DNA of 64,000 nt from DATAXP01 sp963708675 (GCA_963708675.1 CAVPTO010000003.1:2170001-2234000), one strand, 5' to 3'; numbered from the stretch's first letter, positions 36,270 to 45,852 are shown. Numbers and translations are program-made. Notes: a model not told the origin generated them from the sequence alone.

Positions 36270-36528
36270 ATCGCGCCAAGCCCAGGGCCTGTGGCCCTGG
36301 GTTCCGCGGTGGGACGAGTGAACCACGGAGAGCACCGAGGACACGGAGAAGAAGGCAGAGAGAAATGCGATAGAAATGAAGAAGAAAAGACGCGGCGGAC
36401 GCCCTTCTCCCTTTGGGAGAAGGTGGCCGAAGGCCGGATGAGGGCGGGTGGCGCGAGAGAAAGCGCCACCCTTTCAGAAACGCCACGCACAACGACCCAG
36501 GGCCGCAGGCCCTGGGCTTGGGGGCGGT
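36270..36528. repeat. Composite repeat: family C halves enclosing a family B half and other fragments
   Basis: Left: CCAAGCCCAGGGCCTGTGGC with CCTGGG (36275-36302). Then an ACCACGGAGAGCACCGAGGA CACGGAG block (from 36320), then family B half CCTTCTCCCTTTGGGAGAAG with GGCCGGATGAGGGCGGG (36402-36450), then CGCACAACGACCCAGGGCCG with CAGGCCCTGGGC (36486-36522). It reads as one family C element opened by other repeats. Confidence 0.8.
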
Positions 36529-36534
36529 CCGCGA

Positions 36535-37023
36535 TTAGTGCCCCTCTAAATCGTGCTCGCCCATCTGCGATTGCAGATAATTCTCGAGGCCGACTTGCTC
36601 AATCAGCCCGAGCTGCGTTTCGAGCCAGTCGACGTGCTCTTCGCTCTCGGTGAGGATCGTGTCGACCAGGTCGCGGGTGCCGGCGTCCTTCACTTTGGCG
36701 CACAACTCGACAAGATTGTTATAGGCCTTCACGCCGCTCGTTTCGAGTTGCAGGTCGAACTCGAACTGCTCCTTCACGTTCGTGCCGGCACGAATGACGT
36801 CGTATCGCGCGATCTCGGGCACGCCTTCGAGAAACAGGATTCGCTTGATGATTTTGTCGGCGTGCATCATCTCGCCGATCGATTCGCTGTAGTGCTTCTT
36901 GCCGAGCTTCGTCAGGCCCCAGTTGTCGCACATCCGCGACTGAATGAAGTACTGGTTGATGGCTGTCAGCTCGATGGTCAGGGCACCGTTGAGGGCGTCG
37001 ATGACTTGTGGGTTGCCTTGCAT
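36535..37023 (-). CDS. bfr: Bacterioferritin
   Basis: Iron-storage 24-mer, cytoplasmic. 162 residues from ATG 37023 with GGAGACG upstream. Ferroxidase ligands visible in LTIELTAINQYF, GEMMHADKIIKRILFLEGVP (Glu, His and the Met position used for haem) and TESEEHVDWLETQLGLIEQV. The open frame continues upstream but without support. It lies 127 bases downstream of the uracil-DNA glycosylase gene on the same strand, so a shared transcript is possible. No bacterioferritin-associated ferredoxin is nearby. Confidence 0.95.
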   Translation of the reverse strand: MQGNPQVIDALNGALTIELTAINQYFIQSRMCDNWGLTKLGKKHYSESIGEMMHADKIIKRILFLEGVPEIARYDVIRAGTNVKEQFEFDLQLETSGVKAYNNLVELCAKVKDAGTRDLVDTILTESEEHVDWLETQLGLIEQVGLENYLQSQMGEHDLEGH

Positions 37024-37150
37024 GGATCGTCTCCGCCTCGCGGTGGTTTCTCGCAGATGATTGATTCGTCGCAGGATTGTAAAACGCTGTCGAACAACCG
37101 TCCAGTGGCGACAAACCTTCGGATAGCACAGATGAGTCTGATACTCGATC

Positions 37151-37855
37151 TCACGCGTCAAGCAGTCGCCACGCCTCGGTAAACACGGTGTCGAACATCG
37201 GCTCGGTCAATCGACCGGTGAACGTGTTCTGCTGACTGGGGTGATAACTTCCCAGTAGCCAGCGACCAGTGTCTTCGCTGGTGTCCTTGCCGAGCGGAAC
37301 TTTCGCGAGATGTGCGAACTTGGGCATCGCGCCGCTGAACCAGCCGAGATGTCGCGCCTCGTCGATGATCGCGCGCCACGCAATTTGCCCGAGCGCCAGA
37401 TACACGCGGGCCGGCACGATCGCGAAGGTGTCGTCGAGCCACTCGCGACAGTTTGCCAACTCCTCGGGCAACGGTTTGTTGTCGGGCGGCGCGCAGTGAC
37501 ATGCTGCCGTGATCGCGCAGTCGATGAGCCGCAATGGATCGTCGCTCGACGTGCTCTCGGGCTGCGTCGCGAAGCCGGCCTTGTACAACGCGCGATACAA
37601 CCACTGTCCGCTGCGATCGCCGGTGAACATACGGCCCGTGCGATTCGCGCCGTGCGCGGCCGGCGCGAGTCCGACGATGAGCAACCTCGCCGCCGGATCG
37701 CCGAAGTTCGGGATCGGTCGCCCCCAATACGTCTCTTCGGCAAAGGCCCGTCGCCGCACACGCGCAATGCGCTGGCAGTATTCGCGCAGTCGTGGACATC
37801 GTTCACAAGCGACGATTCGTCGATTGAGCGCGTTCCATTGCCGCGAACTGCTCAT
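37151..37855 (-). CDS. Family-5 (UdgB-type) uracil-DNA glycosylase
   Basis: Removes uracil or deaminated bases from DNA. 234 residues from ATG 37855. CERCPRLREYC gives Fe-S cysteines; motif 1 is GLAPAAHGANRTGRMFTGD, the type-5 form (GxAPAxxGAxxxGxPF class) lacking the polar catalytic residue of family 1; a further Fe-S Cys is likely in ITAACHCAPPDN; motif 2 is LLGSYHPSQQNTFTG. The start ATG overlaps the stop TGA of the upstream oxidoreductase (ATGA), so translation is coupled. The longer open frame upstream is antisense noise within that gene's other frame. Confidence 0.9.
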   Translation of the reverse strand: MSSSRQWNALNRRIVACERCPRLREYCQRIARVRRRAFAEETYWGRPIPNFGDPAARLLIVGLAPAAHGANRTGRMFTGDRSGQWLYRALYKAGFATQPESTSSDDPLRLIDCAITAACHCAPPDNKPLPEELANCREWLDDTFAIVPARVYLALGQIAWRAIIDEARHLGWFSGAMPKFAHLAKVPLGKDTSEDTGRWLLGSYHPSQQNTFTGRLTEPMFDTVFTEAWRLLDA

Positions 37856-39672
37856 CGCTGCTCGAACGCTTGCCGCACAAAATCGCCACGCGTTTGGGCT
37901 TCGGACAGCGGCTTGACGTCGAGTCCCGCCGACGTTGCAATCGCCATCCATTTGCGACGCAACTGCGGGTCGAGCTCTTTGCCCAACTCGACGGCGTGGC
38001 TGGGGAACGCCTCGTAATATTGACCGACGATGAACTTCCCGCGCTCGCCGGGCTTCTTGGGGCTCGGCGACACGCCATGCCATCCGCCCAGCGTGCCCCA
38101 CCACTGCACGGCGAGAAAATCGAGCGAGTTCGGCGGGACGTCGCTGGTGTAAATCGTGGCTGAGCGTTTTTCGTGCAGCAGGCGCTGCAGATCTTGCACG
38201 TTCACCGACGGAACCGGCACCTCTTCGTCGATCGCGAAATGCGCCGCCAGTCCGGCCGCTTGACCGAGCGAGGTCCAAATCGGTTCGAGCCGCAAAGCGC
38301 AGAAGCCGACATGCGATGCCGAGCACGCGACCGGCACGAGCAGATTGTCGATGTCTTTCGGAAGGAGCACGCCGTAAGCGATCTGATAAGGCGCGACCGA
38401 TTTGTAGAACTCCCCTTCGTGATGTCCGCCGATGAGAGGCCCGACATGCGACGTGCCGTGACAGTTCGGGCTGTAATCGCCGATGGCGATCGCGTCGTTT
38501 CGCAGCACGCATCGCGCGTCGCCAGGGGCCGGGTCGGTGTCGCGCTCGGTGAACACGATGCGGCCGACCATGCGACGGGCCTCGCGCACGTAGAGTTGTT
38601 CGGGCAGATGCGCCGTGTCGGGGAATTCGTCGTTGCACAGCCCCCACTGGCGGGCTTCTTCGGCGAACTTCGCGGGGACTGCCGGATCGTTTTGCAGGAA
38701 GTAAAGGATGCCGAGGTTGTGACGCACGTGCTCGGCGAAGATGCGCGTCCGGGTCTCGGGATGGTCGGGCCAATCGTAGTTCACGCCCGGCATCGAAAGT
38801 CGCACGAGGCCACGCGAGACGTCATTCATGTCGTGCTTGGCGTTGGGCAGCGGCGGCAGGTGCGCCTTCACAATGCCACCGCTCTTGTCGCAGAAGACGG
38901 TCTTGAATTTTCCGCTCTCAAGCATTGGCAACAACGCGACGAAATCCTCGCGACGGTAACCCGGCGGCTGCGAAATCTTCACGCGTCGCTCGGGGTCGGG
39001 CGTCATCGTCAGGCGAAAGCTGTAGCCTTGCACCTGAGCGTCGGCGGCTTCCGGGGCCAGCGACTCGCCATACTCGCTCGCGGCTTCGCGCCCGACGCGG
39101 TACTCGACTCCGGCGGCCGCCATCAGATCGCCTTCGTACGTCGCGTCGATGAACACCTCGGCGGCGATCTTAATGGGCGTCCCTTCGCGCATGAATTCGG
39201 CCGACGTTATGCGCTTCGTCGCTTCATCTTTGCGAACGCTGCGAATGCTCGTTTGTTTCATCACGGTGATCAGCGGCTGCTCGGCAAGCATTTGCTCGAA
39301 CACGATCAGGTTCACGCTCGGCTCGGCATTCACGCCACGCAACGAATCGCGGAACTGCGGCGACTCGCAGCCATACTTCTCGCCGTAGTAATCTTGGACG
39401 CGCTGGCAGAAGTCGAGAAAGACGCCGGTCAGCGACTCGAACGTGCGAAAGTCGGGATGCGTGAGCCCGTTGGTCACCAGGCCGCCGATGTTGCGATAAG
39501 GCTCGACGAGCGCGACGGAATGTCCCGTGTCGGCCGCCGCGATGGCGGCGGCGATTCCCGCGGGGGTTCCGCCATACACGAGGACGTCGTACATCGGCTC
39601 AACGGCTACGGCGCGGCCGGCAAAAAGCGACAATCCCACGAACCAAGCAAGCATCAGCGAATGGAGTTTCAT
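37852..39672 (-). CDS. Exported FAD-dependent oxidoreductase
   Basis: 606 residues from ATG 39672. Signal peptide SLMLAWFVGLSLFAGRAVAV. Rossmann FAD loop YDVLVYGGTPAGIAAAIAAA, followed by NIGGLVTNGLTHPDFRTF. Conserved family segments: EVFIDATYEGDLMAAAGVEY, QLYVREARRMVGRIVFTERD, LPKDIDNLLVPVACSASHVG and LEPIWTSLGQAAGLAA. The family (FAD-dependent oxidoreductase, PF12831) is widespread in planctomycetes in sugar and sulfated-glycan contexts. Overlaps the UDG gene by 4 bases (ATGA). Divergent from the related gene at 39797 with 124 bases between starts. Confidence 0.88.
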   Translation of the reverse strand: MKLHSLMLAWFVGLSLFAGRAVAVEPMYDVLVYGGTPAGIAAAIAAADTGHSVALVEPYRNIGGLVTNGLTHPDFRTFESLTGVFLDFCQRVQDYYGEKYGCESPQFRDSLRGVNAEPSVNLIVFEQMLAEQPLITVMKQTSIRSVRKDEATKRITSAEFMREGTPIKIAAEVFIDATYEGDLMAAAGVEYRVGREAASEYGESLAPEAADAQVQGYSFRLTMTPDPERRVKISQPPGYRREDFVALLPMLESGKFKTVFCDKSGGIVKAHLPPLPNAKHDMNDVSRGLVRLSMPGVNYDWPDHPETRTRIFAEHVRHNLGILYFLQNDPAVPAKFAEEARQWGLCNDEFPDTAHLPEQLYVREARRMVGRIVFTERDTDPAPGDARCVLRNDAIAIGDYSPNCHGTSHVGPLIGGHHEGEFYKSVAPYQIAYGVLLPKDIDNLLVPVACSASHVGFCALRLEPIWTSLGQAAGLAAHFAIDEEVPVPSVNVQDLQRLLHEKRSATIYTSDVPPNSLDFLAVQWWGTLGGWHGVSPSPKKPGERGKFIVGQYYEAFPSHAVELGKELDPQLRRKWMAIATSAGLDVKPLSEAQTRGDFVRQAFEQR

Positions 39673-39796
39673 ACCGGCTATTATGCTCGCAATCTTCTGG
39701 CGACGCCAAACCTTGACGACCGCTTTGCGGGGTGTTGTACTCAAGCCTTCCCGCCAAACGACTCATCCGCACACCTCCCGCTACGAGAATCGCATC

Positions 39797-41494
39797 ATGC
39801 TCGCGCGTTTCGCTTCGCTGCTCGTTGTTGTTTCGTCTTTTTGCGTCATTGAATCGTCGCAGGTCATCGCGGCCGAGCCGACGTACGACGTCGTGGTCTA
39901 TGGCGGGACGTCGGGAGCGGTCGCCGCGGCGGTGCAAGCTCGACGCATGGGCAAGACGGTCGTCGTTGTCAGCCCCGACAAACATCTCGGCGGCCTTAGT
40001 GCCGGTGGTTTGGGATGGACCGACAGCGGTGTGAAGGGGGTCGTCGGCGGCGTTGCACGCGAGTTCTATCACCGCGTTTGGAAGAAGTACGAGACGCCGA
40101 AGGCTTGGAACTGGCAATCGCGCGAAGCTTACGGCGACAAGCGAGGGCTCGGCAGTGAAGAGGACGACAAGGGGACGACGACTCGCTGGAACTTCGAGCC
40201 GCACGTTGCCGAGCAGGTGTTCGATGACTTGATCGCCGAGTACCAGATTCCGCTCGATCGTGACCAGTGGCTCGACCGTGCCAACGGTTTGACCAAGCAA
40301 GATGGACGCATCGAATCGATCAAGACGCTGGCCGGCAAGACGTATCGCGGCAAGGTGTTCATCGACGCTACGTACGAAGGCGATTTGATGGCCGCCGCCG
40401 GCATCGACTATCACGTCGGCCGCGAGGCGCAAAGCCAATACAACGAGGAGTGGGCGGGAGTGCAAATCGGCACGCTGCACCATCAACATCACTTCGGCGC
40501 GTTGAAGCCGGTCGATCCTTACGTGAAGCCGGGCGACAAATCGAGCGGGCTGTTGCCGCGCATCAGCGACACGCCGACCGGCGCCTTCGGCAGCGCCGAC
40601 AAACGCGTGCAGGCCTACAACTTTCGCATGTGTTTGACGAACGTTCCCGAGAACCGCGTGGCGTTCACGGCTCCGCCGGGCTACGACCCGAAGCAGTATG
40701 AATTGCTCGTTCGCATTTACGACGCCGGCTGGAAGGAGACGTTCAAGAAGTTCGACCCCATTCCGAATGGTAAGACCGACACGAACAATCACGGACCGAT
40801 GAGCACCGACAACATCGGCTACAACTACGACTATCCCGATGCCTCGTACGAACGTCGCAAGCAAATCATCGCCGAGCACGAGACATATCAGAAGGGTTGG
40901 CTGTACTTCATCGCCACCGATCCGCGCATTCCCGGCGACGTGCAAAAGGAGATGAACACGTGGGGTCTTGCGAAAGACGAGTTCCTCGACAACGGACATT
41001 GGCCGCATCAGATCTACGTGCGCGAGGCGCGTCGCATGATCGGCGCTTACGTGATGACCGAGAACGATCTGCTCAAGAAGCGTTCGACGCCGGAGTCGGT
41101 CGGCATGGGTTCGTACTCCATGGACTCGCACAATTGCCAGCGCTACGTGACGCCCGAAGGTTACGTGCAAAACGAAGGCGATATCGGCGTGTCGACCAAG
41201 GGCCCGTACCAGATTTCGTACGGCTCGCTGGTTCCGAAGAAGGGGCAATGCTCGAACCTGTTTGTGCCGGTGTGTGCGTCGAGTTCGCACATCGCGTATG
41301 GTTCGATTCGCATGGAGCCGGTGTTCATGGTCCTCGGCCAATCAGCAGCGACCGCCGCGGCAATGGCGATCGACGGCAAGCTGGCCGTGCAGGACGTGCC
41401 CTACGCGAAGTTGCGCGAGAAATTGCTGACCGACGGCCAGGTGCTTGAGTACACCGCGCCGCCGAAGGCAAAGAAGTCGTCTTCGAAGAAATGA
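39797..41494 (+). CDS. Exported FAD-dependent oxidoreductase, second copy
   Basis: 565 residues from ATG 39797. Signal peptide ASLLVVVSSFCVIESSQVIA. FAD loop YDVVVYGGTSGAVAAAVQAR, then HLGGLSAGGLGWTDSG. Shares with its divergent neighbour KVFIDATYEGDLMAAAGIDY, QIYVREARRMIGAYVMTEND, CSNLFVPVCASSSHIAYGSI and the closing VLGQSAATAAAMAID. The two are paralogues of the same family but clearly diverged (different middle domains, length 565 against 606). C-terminus is Lys/Ser-rich. The pectate-lyase-like gene is convergent 7 bases away. Confidence 0.9.
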   Translation: MLARFASLLVVVSSFCVIESSQVIAAEPTYDVVVYGGTSGAVAAAVQARRMGKTVVVVSPDKHLGGLSAGGLGWTDSGVKGVVGGVAREFYHRVWKKYETPKAWNWQSREAYGDKRGLGSEEDDKGTTTRWNFEPHVAEQVFDDLIAEYQIPLDRDQWLDRANGLTKQDGRIESIKTLAGKTYRGKVFIDATYEGDLMAAAGIDYHVGREAQSQYNEEWAGVQIGTLHHQHHFGALKPVDPYVKPGDKSSGLLPRISDTPTGAFGSADKRVQAYNFRMCLTNVPENRVAFTAPPGYDPKQYELLVRIYDAGWKETFKKFDPIPNGKTDTNNHGPMSTDNIGYNYDYPDASYERRKQIIAEHETYQKGWLYFIATDPRIPGDVQKEMNTWGLAKDEFLDNGHWPHQIYVREARRMIGAYVMTENDLLKKRSTPESVGMGSYSMDSHNCQRYVTPEGYVQNEGDIGVSTKGPYQISYGSLVPKKGQCSNLFVPVCASSSHIAYGSIRMEPVFMVLGQSAATAAAMAIDGKLAVQDVPYAKLREKLLTDGQVLEYTAPPKAKKSSSKK

Positions 41495-41501
41495 CGGCGA
41501 T

Positions 41502-43100
41502 CTAATTGCCGATTTTCTTCGCCGCCGTCGGACCGAGGCGATCTTGCAACTGCCGCAGGTACAAACTCGGCGGATTGACGTGTGTTCCGAACGAATCGAA
41601 GTAGCCGTCGGGATGCTCTTTGAGCGACTTGCCGCGTGAACCGACTTGCCCGATGCACCAGTTTTGCGCCGTTGGCGGCATCTGGCAGACGACGTCGCCG
41701 TCGCAGTTCCAGAGCACATAGTTCGCGCCGGCCCAACCGTGGCCGGTGCCGAAGTTATAACGGTCTTGGACGGCGATCGAGGCGCGAACGTTGTCGTACA
41801 ACCCGCCGGTCGACCAGCGATGATGCGGCTCGCTCGAAGCGTACGCGTCCTGCACTTCGCAGCGCAAAAAGACGTTCGGACCCGCAACGTGCGAACCGAC
41901 GACGAAGTCGTGTCGGCCTTGTTTTGTGCGACAGCGCTGGACCAGGCAGAGCTGACCGCCCGAGATGTAAAAGGCGTAGCGCCGCTCGCCAGTGAGTTGC
42001 GATACCATGTCGAAGCAGGTGGAATCTTGAACCGTGGCCCACTTCACGCCGTCGCCGAGGTTCACGCAGCTTTCGACGAAGTGCTGGGCCGTGACGTTTC
42101 GCACCCACACGTTCGCGGCGCATGTCACTTCGATCAACGTCATGCAATGTTCTTCGTCGGACGCGTACGCTCGACCGTCGAACACCGCGGTCACTGACGG
42201 ATCGAACTCGGACACGCCGCGCAATTGCTCGACGCCGACGTTGGTGATGCGATCGGCATAGGGGCTCGGCAACAGCAGGCCGCCTCCCCATCGAGTCTCG
42301 ATAGCGCATGTGAGAGGAGCGTCGATCGTCACGACGTTCCCTTTGACGTTCGTGACAATGCGATCCGAATCGAGGGCGAACGGTTTCCATTGCTCGATGG
42401 CGCCTCCGTCGCTTCGCGGCGTAATCTGATCCATGCCGAGTTCGTGAATCCACGCCGCACTGCCGAAGCGGCGGACGAGTACGCTCACGCCCGGCGAAAG
42501 GCCCACCGTCGACGCGGCGCGAAACGATGTCGCCCCCACCGGCACATAATCGTCGACGATCTTGATGCCCGTCGCTTCGTCGACCTTCGCCGCTTTCGGC
42601 CCCACGATTTCGATCAGCGAGCGTCGCGCCTTGCCCGTTGCTAAAAGGATTGTCCCTTTCTCGGTGTCGCCTTCGCCGCGCAAGACGACGCCCGAGGCCG
42701 CGATCTTCAGCGATCCCGCAATCTCGTAGGTTCCTCGCTTCAACAGCACCGCGCCGCGGAAACCGGTCGACTGTGGTGGTAGTTGACTCACGGCATCGAG
42801 CGCTTCTTGAATCCGAGCGCCGTCATCGCCGGGGCCTGGCATCAACGTTCGTTGGACGGGAACCGTCGGTAGTGCGACGCCGCCTGCTTGATATCCACAC
42901 TTCGAGAAGTCGGGGATCGCGTTGCCGCGCTCATCTGCAACGGCCACGAGCTTCTTGTTTGGACCGAGCTTGAAGAATTGAGTCGACGGTGCTTGGGCGT
43001 GGAGTGTTGCCGGCGAGAACGCAATCGCAAACGCCGCTACAGAGATAAAGAGAATGCGCGAGATAAGACTCTCCAAACGGCAAGACAAGGAGCCCCTCAT
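41502..43100 (-). CDS. Exported pectate-lyase-like (right-handed beta-helix) protein
   Basis: 532 residues from ATG 43100. Signal peptide ISRILFISVAAFAIAFSPATLHAQ. The start of the beta helix is DDGARIQEALDAVSQLP, RGAVLLKRGTYEIAGSLKIA and GVVLRGEGDTEKGTILLAT, the normal pectate_lyase_3 type opening. Later rungs: CAANVWVRNVTAQHFVESCV, YISGGQLCLVQRCRTKQGRH, WSTGGLYDNVRASIAVQDRY. Repeated Cys and His residues but no assured catalytic set. Polysaccharide binding or lysis outside the cell is likely. Similar proteins occur in planctomycete glycan-degradation regions. Confidence 0.8.
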   Translation of the reverse strand: MRGSLSCRLESLISRILFISVAAFAIAFSPATLHAQAPSTQFFKLGPNKKLVAVADERGNAIPDFSKCGYQAGGVALPTVPVQRTLMPGPGDDGARIQEALDAVSQLPPQSTGFRGAVLLKRGTYEIAGSLKIAASGVVLRGEGDTEKGTILLATGKARRSLIEIVGPKAAKVDEATGIKIVDDYVPVGATSFRAASTVGLSPGVSVLVRRFGSAAWIHELGMDQITPRSDGGAIEQWKPFALDSDRIVTNVKGNVVTIDAPLTCAIETRWGGGLLLPSPYADRITNVGVEQLRGVSEFDPSVTAVFDGRAYASDEEHCMTLIEVTCAANVWVRNVTAQHFVESCVNLGDGVKWATVQDSTCFDMVSQLTGERRYAFYISGGQLCLVQRCRTKQGRHDFVVGSHVAGPNVFLRCEVQDAYASSEPHHRWSTGGLYDNVRASIAVQDRYNFGTGHGWAGANYVLWNCDGDVVCQMPPTAQNWCIGQVGSRGKSLKEHPDGYFDSFGTHVNPPSLYLRQLQDRLGPTAAKKIGN

Positions 43101-43249
43101 TGCAATCCGGACTTGGACGTCCGTTATACTCGCGATCGCCATCACGAGACACGTAACGCCTTGCGGGCATTTGGTCGCGCGCTTTCTCGACAGTACAATC
43201 GTGTTGCCATCAGGGTGTTCCACGACCGACGAGAAAAAGGACCGATCGA

Positions 43250-44419
43250 TTGTCGAAGTCATCGCACTATAAGCCTACCGAGATCGACGCGATGCTGCGT
43301 CGTGCCGGCCGGCCCGAGAATCTGTTCAAGGCTGAGTTGCCAACTCCGGCGCTTGTGGTCGATCTCGACCAGTTCGAGAGCAACGTCGCGCTGATGGCGG
43401 CGCATGCGAAGAAGCACGGCAAGCAACTTCGCCCGCATGCGAAGACGAACAAGTGCGTCGAGGTGGCGAAGCGGCAACGTGCCGCCGGGGCGGTGGGCGT
43501 GTGCGTCGCGACGGTCCCCGAAGCACTGGTCATGGCACGCGGCGGCATCGACGGCATCTTGCTGACTTCGCCGATCGCGATGCCGTACAAGGCGGCGATG
43601 ATGGTCGAGCTTGCTTCAACGGTGAAGAACCTGATGGTTACGGTCGAGCATCCGCAACAAGTCGCGATGTACAACGAGGCAGCTGACGCGGCTGGTACAA
43701 AGCTCAACGTGCTCGTCGACCTGAACGTCGGCGATCGTCGCACGGGCATCGCCCCCGGCGAAGATGCGGCCAAGCTCGGCGAAGTCGTGATGCGATGCGA
43801 GCACCTGCGTTTGCGCGGGCTGCAATCGTATTCGGGTAAGTCGTCGCATGTGATGGGGTTTGCGGAAAGGCAGGCGCATTTGCGCCGAGTGATGGGCTTG
43901 GCCGCCGAAACGCGCGACCTGTTTGAACGTCGCCACCTGCCGGCGGAGATTCTCTCGGGGGCCAGCACGGGGACGCACGACATCGACTGCGACATGGCCG
44001 CGATCACGGAGTTGCAAACGGGGTCGTACGTTTTTATGGATGTCGACTATCGACGCATCGGTGGCAACGGTGGGCCGTTGTTCGACAAGTTCGCGCCGGC
44101 GCTCGGTGTGTTGGCAACGGTGGTCAGCGTCAACCACGGCGATCGCGTCACGCTCGATTCCGGGTTCAAGTCGATGGCAACCGATCGCCCCTTCGGCCCC
44201 GAGCCGAAAGACATCACCGGCGTCACGTTTGACTTCGGCGGCGACGAGTTCGGTTACCTCTCGCTCCACGGACCCAGTCGAGAACTGAAGTTCGGCGACC
44301 GCGTCGAGTTCATCGTTCCGCACTGCGACCCGACGGTGAACTTGTACGACCGTATCTATGCTTGTCGCGGCGACAAGGTGGAAGAGATTTGGTCGGTGAT
44401 GGATCGCCTGAAGGTCTGA
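43250..44419 (+). CDS. PLP-dependent D-threonine aldolase/D-serine dehydratase family protein
   Basis: Fold type III PLP enzyme (alanine racemase N-terminal domain plus DSD1 C-terminal metal-binding domain). 389 residues from TTG 43250, with AAGGA about 10 bases upstream; no suitable ATG. LPTPALVVDLDQFESNV starts the barrel; PLP lysine in LRPHAKTNKCVEVAK; SGASTGTHDIDCD is the phosphate-binding region. C-terminal domain: TFDFGGDEFGYLSLHGPSRE and the metal ligands of IVPHCDPTVNLYD (His, Cys). It probably acts on D-hydroxy amino acids in the cytoplasm. Confidence 0.9.
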   Translation: MSKSSHYKPTEIDAMLRRAGRPENLFKAELPTPALVVDLDQFESNVALMAAHAKKHGKQLRPHAKTNKCVEVAKRQRAAGAVGVCVATVPEALVMARGGIDGILLTSPIAMPYKAAMMVELASTVKNLMVTVEHPQQVAMYNEAADAAGTKLNVLVDLNVGDRRTGIAPGEDAAKLGEVVMRCEHLRLRGLQSYSGKSSHVMGFAERQAHLRRVMGLAAETRDLFERRHLPAEILSGASTGTHDIDCDMAAITELQTGSYVFMDVDYRRIGGNGGPLFDKFAPALGVLATVVSVNHGDRVTLDSGFKSMATDRPFGPEPKDITGVTFDFGGDEFGYLSLHGPSRELKFGDRVEFIVPHCDPTVNLYDRIYACRGDKVEEIWSVMDRLKV

Positions 44420-44445
44420 GGTTGAGCAAATGGAGCCGCGAGTTG

Positions 44446-44514
44446 GGTAGCCGCACCGCTTGCGGTTTCGCGCATTCTTAATGCACGCGCGAAACCGCAA
44501 GCGGTGGGGCGGCA
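44446..44514. repeat. Inverted repeat between convergent genes
   Basis: ACCGCTTGCGGTTTCGCGC at 44455-44473 and its exact inverse at 44487-44505 with a 13-base loop (ATTCTTAATGCAC). GTAGCCGC and GGGGCGGC flanks. It lies between the PLP enzyme and the lipase-like gene (convergent). It may form a bidirectional hairpin. No U-run. Single copy of this sequence in the window. Confidence 0.85.
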
Positions 44515-44517
44515 ATG

Positions 44518-45852
44518 TTAGTAGTGCATCGCCTGCCAGGTGAGTTTGGCGCCCCAGTAGATGTGCTTGTCCTTGTCGGCGACCACGGTTCGCGATGGCT
44601 CTTCGTCGCCTTGAAACTCTCGCTTGCCAAGCGACTCGTTCATCACCACGTCGACGTCGACGACGCTGAGCCCGAAGCTTTCGCCGGCGGGGATGTAGAA
44701 CCTCGGCTGCCAACGCGCGATAAGCGTGTCGGACCGCGTCTCGGTTTTCTCCCGCACCGAGCCATCGCTCGCAAGCAGGCACAACTGCGGGTCGGGCAAC
44801 GACCCGCCGAGGTCGCCGGCGATTTCGATGGCTGCCTCGTCGAGCACGATGGTCGCGTCGGTCAGCATCCAGCCGCAACACTGGAAGAACGCCTTGTTCT
44901 GTTCGAGCCATAGCCGCTGGGCGTCGTTCGAAATCGGCTCGCCGGTGTCGGCGCCGATCGGTTGCACGAGCCTGCGCAAGTAATCAAGTTGCTTGTCGGT
45001 CGCGCCGTCACAGAGCAACTCGCCCACGATCTCACCCATGCGGCGTGAATGAATCGATCGATGGGCCGTGATGCCCAGCGTGCTGTCGATGTGCGACTCG
45101 ACTTCGATGTTCGCATCAGCGACGTCGAGCGTGTTCGAGGCCACGATATTGCCGCGCTCGAACAAGCGAGCCATCAGGTGATCGCGGTCGAGCCGTGGAT
45201 GACCATGCTTTTCGCGCCACGCCTGCGTCATGCGAATCGACTCGTTTTCGGACAGACCTGTGAGCAATTCGTTGGGCCAAAAGGTGGGCGTCGCGTCGGT
45301 GCTTGGATAAATCGAGATGAGTGTTTTCGTTTTGGCGCGTGTCTCGGCCGAGCAATAGATTGGCAGGTCGAGCCCTTCGTCGTCTGACGTTTTCATCCGC
45401 AGATACGGGTGCGGCGTCGCGAGGCAGACGAGCATGTCGATGTCGGCGTCGCAACGCGCGATGGCCATCATGGCGACGTTGCCGCCGTGGCTGTGGCCGA
45501 CGATGCACACGCGATCGAATTCGTTGGCCCGCTCGTCGATCACCGCGGCCAAGTTCGCAGCCGCTTCGACACGCCACTCGTGCGACAGCGACGACGCCCA
45601 CACAAAAGGATAGATCTCGCTGCCGGCCGGAAGCTCGCGCAGCAACTCCGAGGCGAATGACGCCTGACCGTCGACGACGTTGGTCCAGAAGCCATCGCTG
45701 CCGAACGTGCCCGGCACGATGATGACCAGCACGCGGTCACTCTTAAGTTCTGCTGATGACGCGGTGCCGTGACGTGCGCATCCGCCTGAAAAAGACAACG
45801 AAAGGGCCACGAGCAACACGGCGAATGTCGCCCGAATCGCGGAGCGGACCAT
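44518..45852 (-). CDS. Lipase-like alpha/beta-hydrolase lipoprotein
   Basis: 444 residues from ATG 45852. Signal ends LSFSGGC, a lipobox. Alpha/beta hydrolase core: RVLVIIVPGTFGSDGFWTNV, nucleophile elbow CIVGHSHGGNVAMMAI (GHSHGG), a likely acid in MLVCLATPHPYLRMKTSDDE and a possible catalytic His later (HGHPRLDRDHLMAR). The C-terminal third (about 320-444) is a separate, probably beta-rich domain (TIVLDEAAIEIAGDL, RFYIPAGESFGLSVVDVDVV). Outer- or inner-membrane anchored esterase or lipase. Substrate unknown. Confidence 0.78.
   Translation of the reverse strand: MVRSAIRATFAVLLVALSLSFSGGCARHGTASSAELKSDRVLVIIVPGTFGSDGFWTNVVDGQASFASELLRELPAGSEIYPFVWASSLSHEWRVEAAANLAAVIDERANEFDRVCIVGHSHGGNVAMMAIARCDADIDMLVCLATPHPYLRMKTSDDEGLDLPIYCSAETRAKTKTLISIYPSTDATPTFWPNELLTGLSENESIRMTQAWREKHGHPRLDRDHLMARLFERGNIVASNTLDVADANIEVESHIDSTLGITAHRSIHSRRMGEIVGELLCDGATDKQLDYLRRLVQPIGADTGEPISNDAQRLWLEQNKAFFQCCGWMLTDATIVLDEAAIEIAGDLGGSLPDPQLCLLASDGSVREKTETRSDTLIARWQPRFYIPAGESFGLSVVDVDVVMNESLGKREFQGDEEPSRTVVADKDKHIYWGAKLTWQAMHY

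Noticed and set aside
37856..38773. Upstream extension of the UDG frame to 38773
   Set aside because: The extension is Arg-rich noise within the coding region of the oxidoreductase; the UDG signature starts just after ATG 37855.
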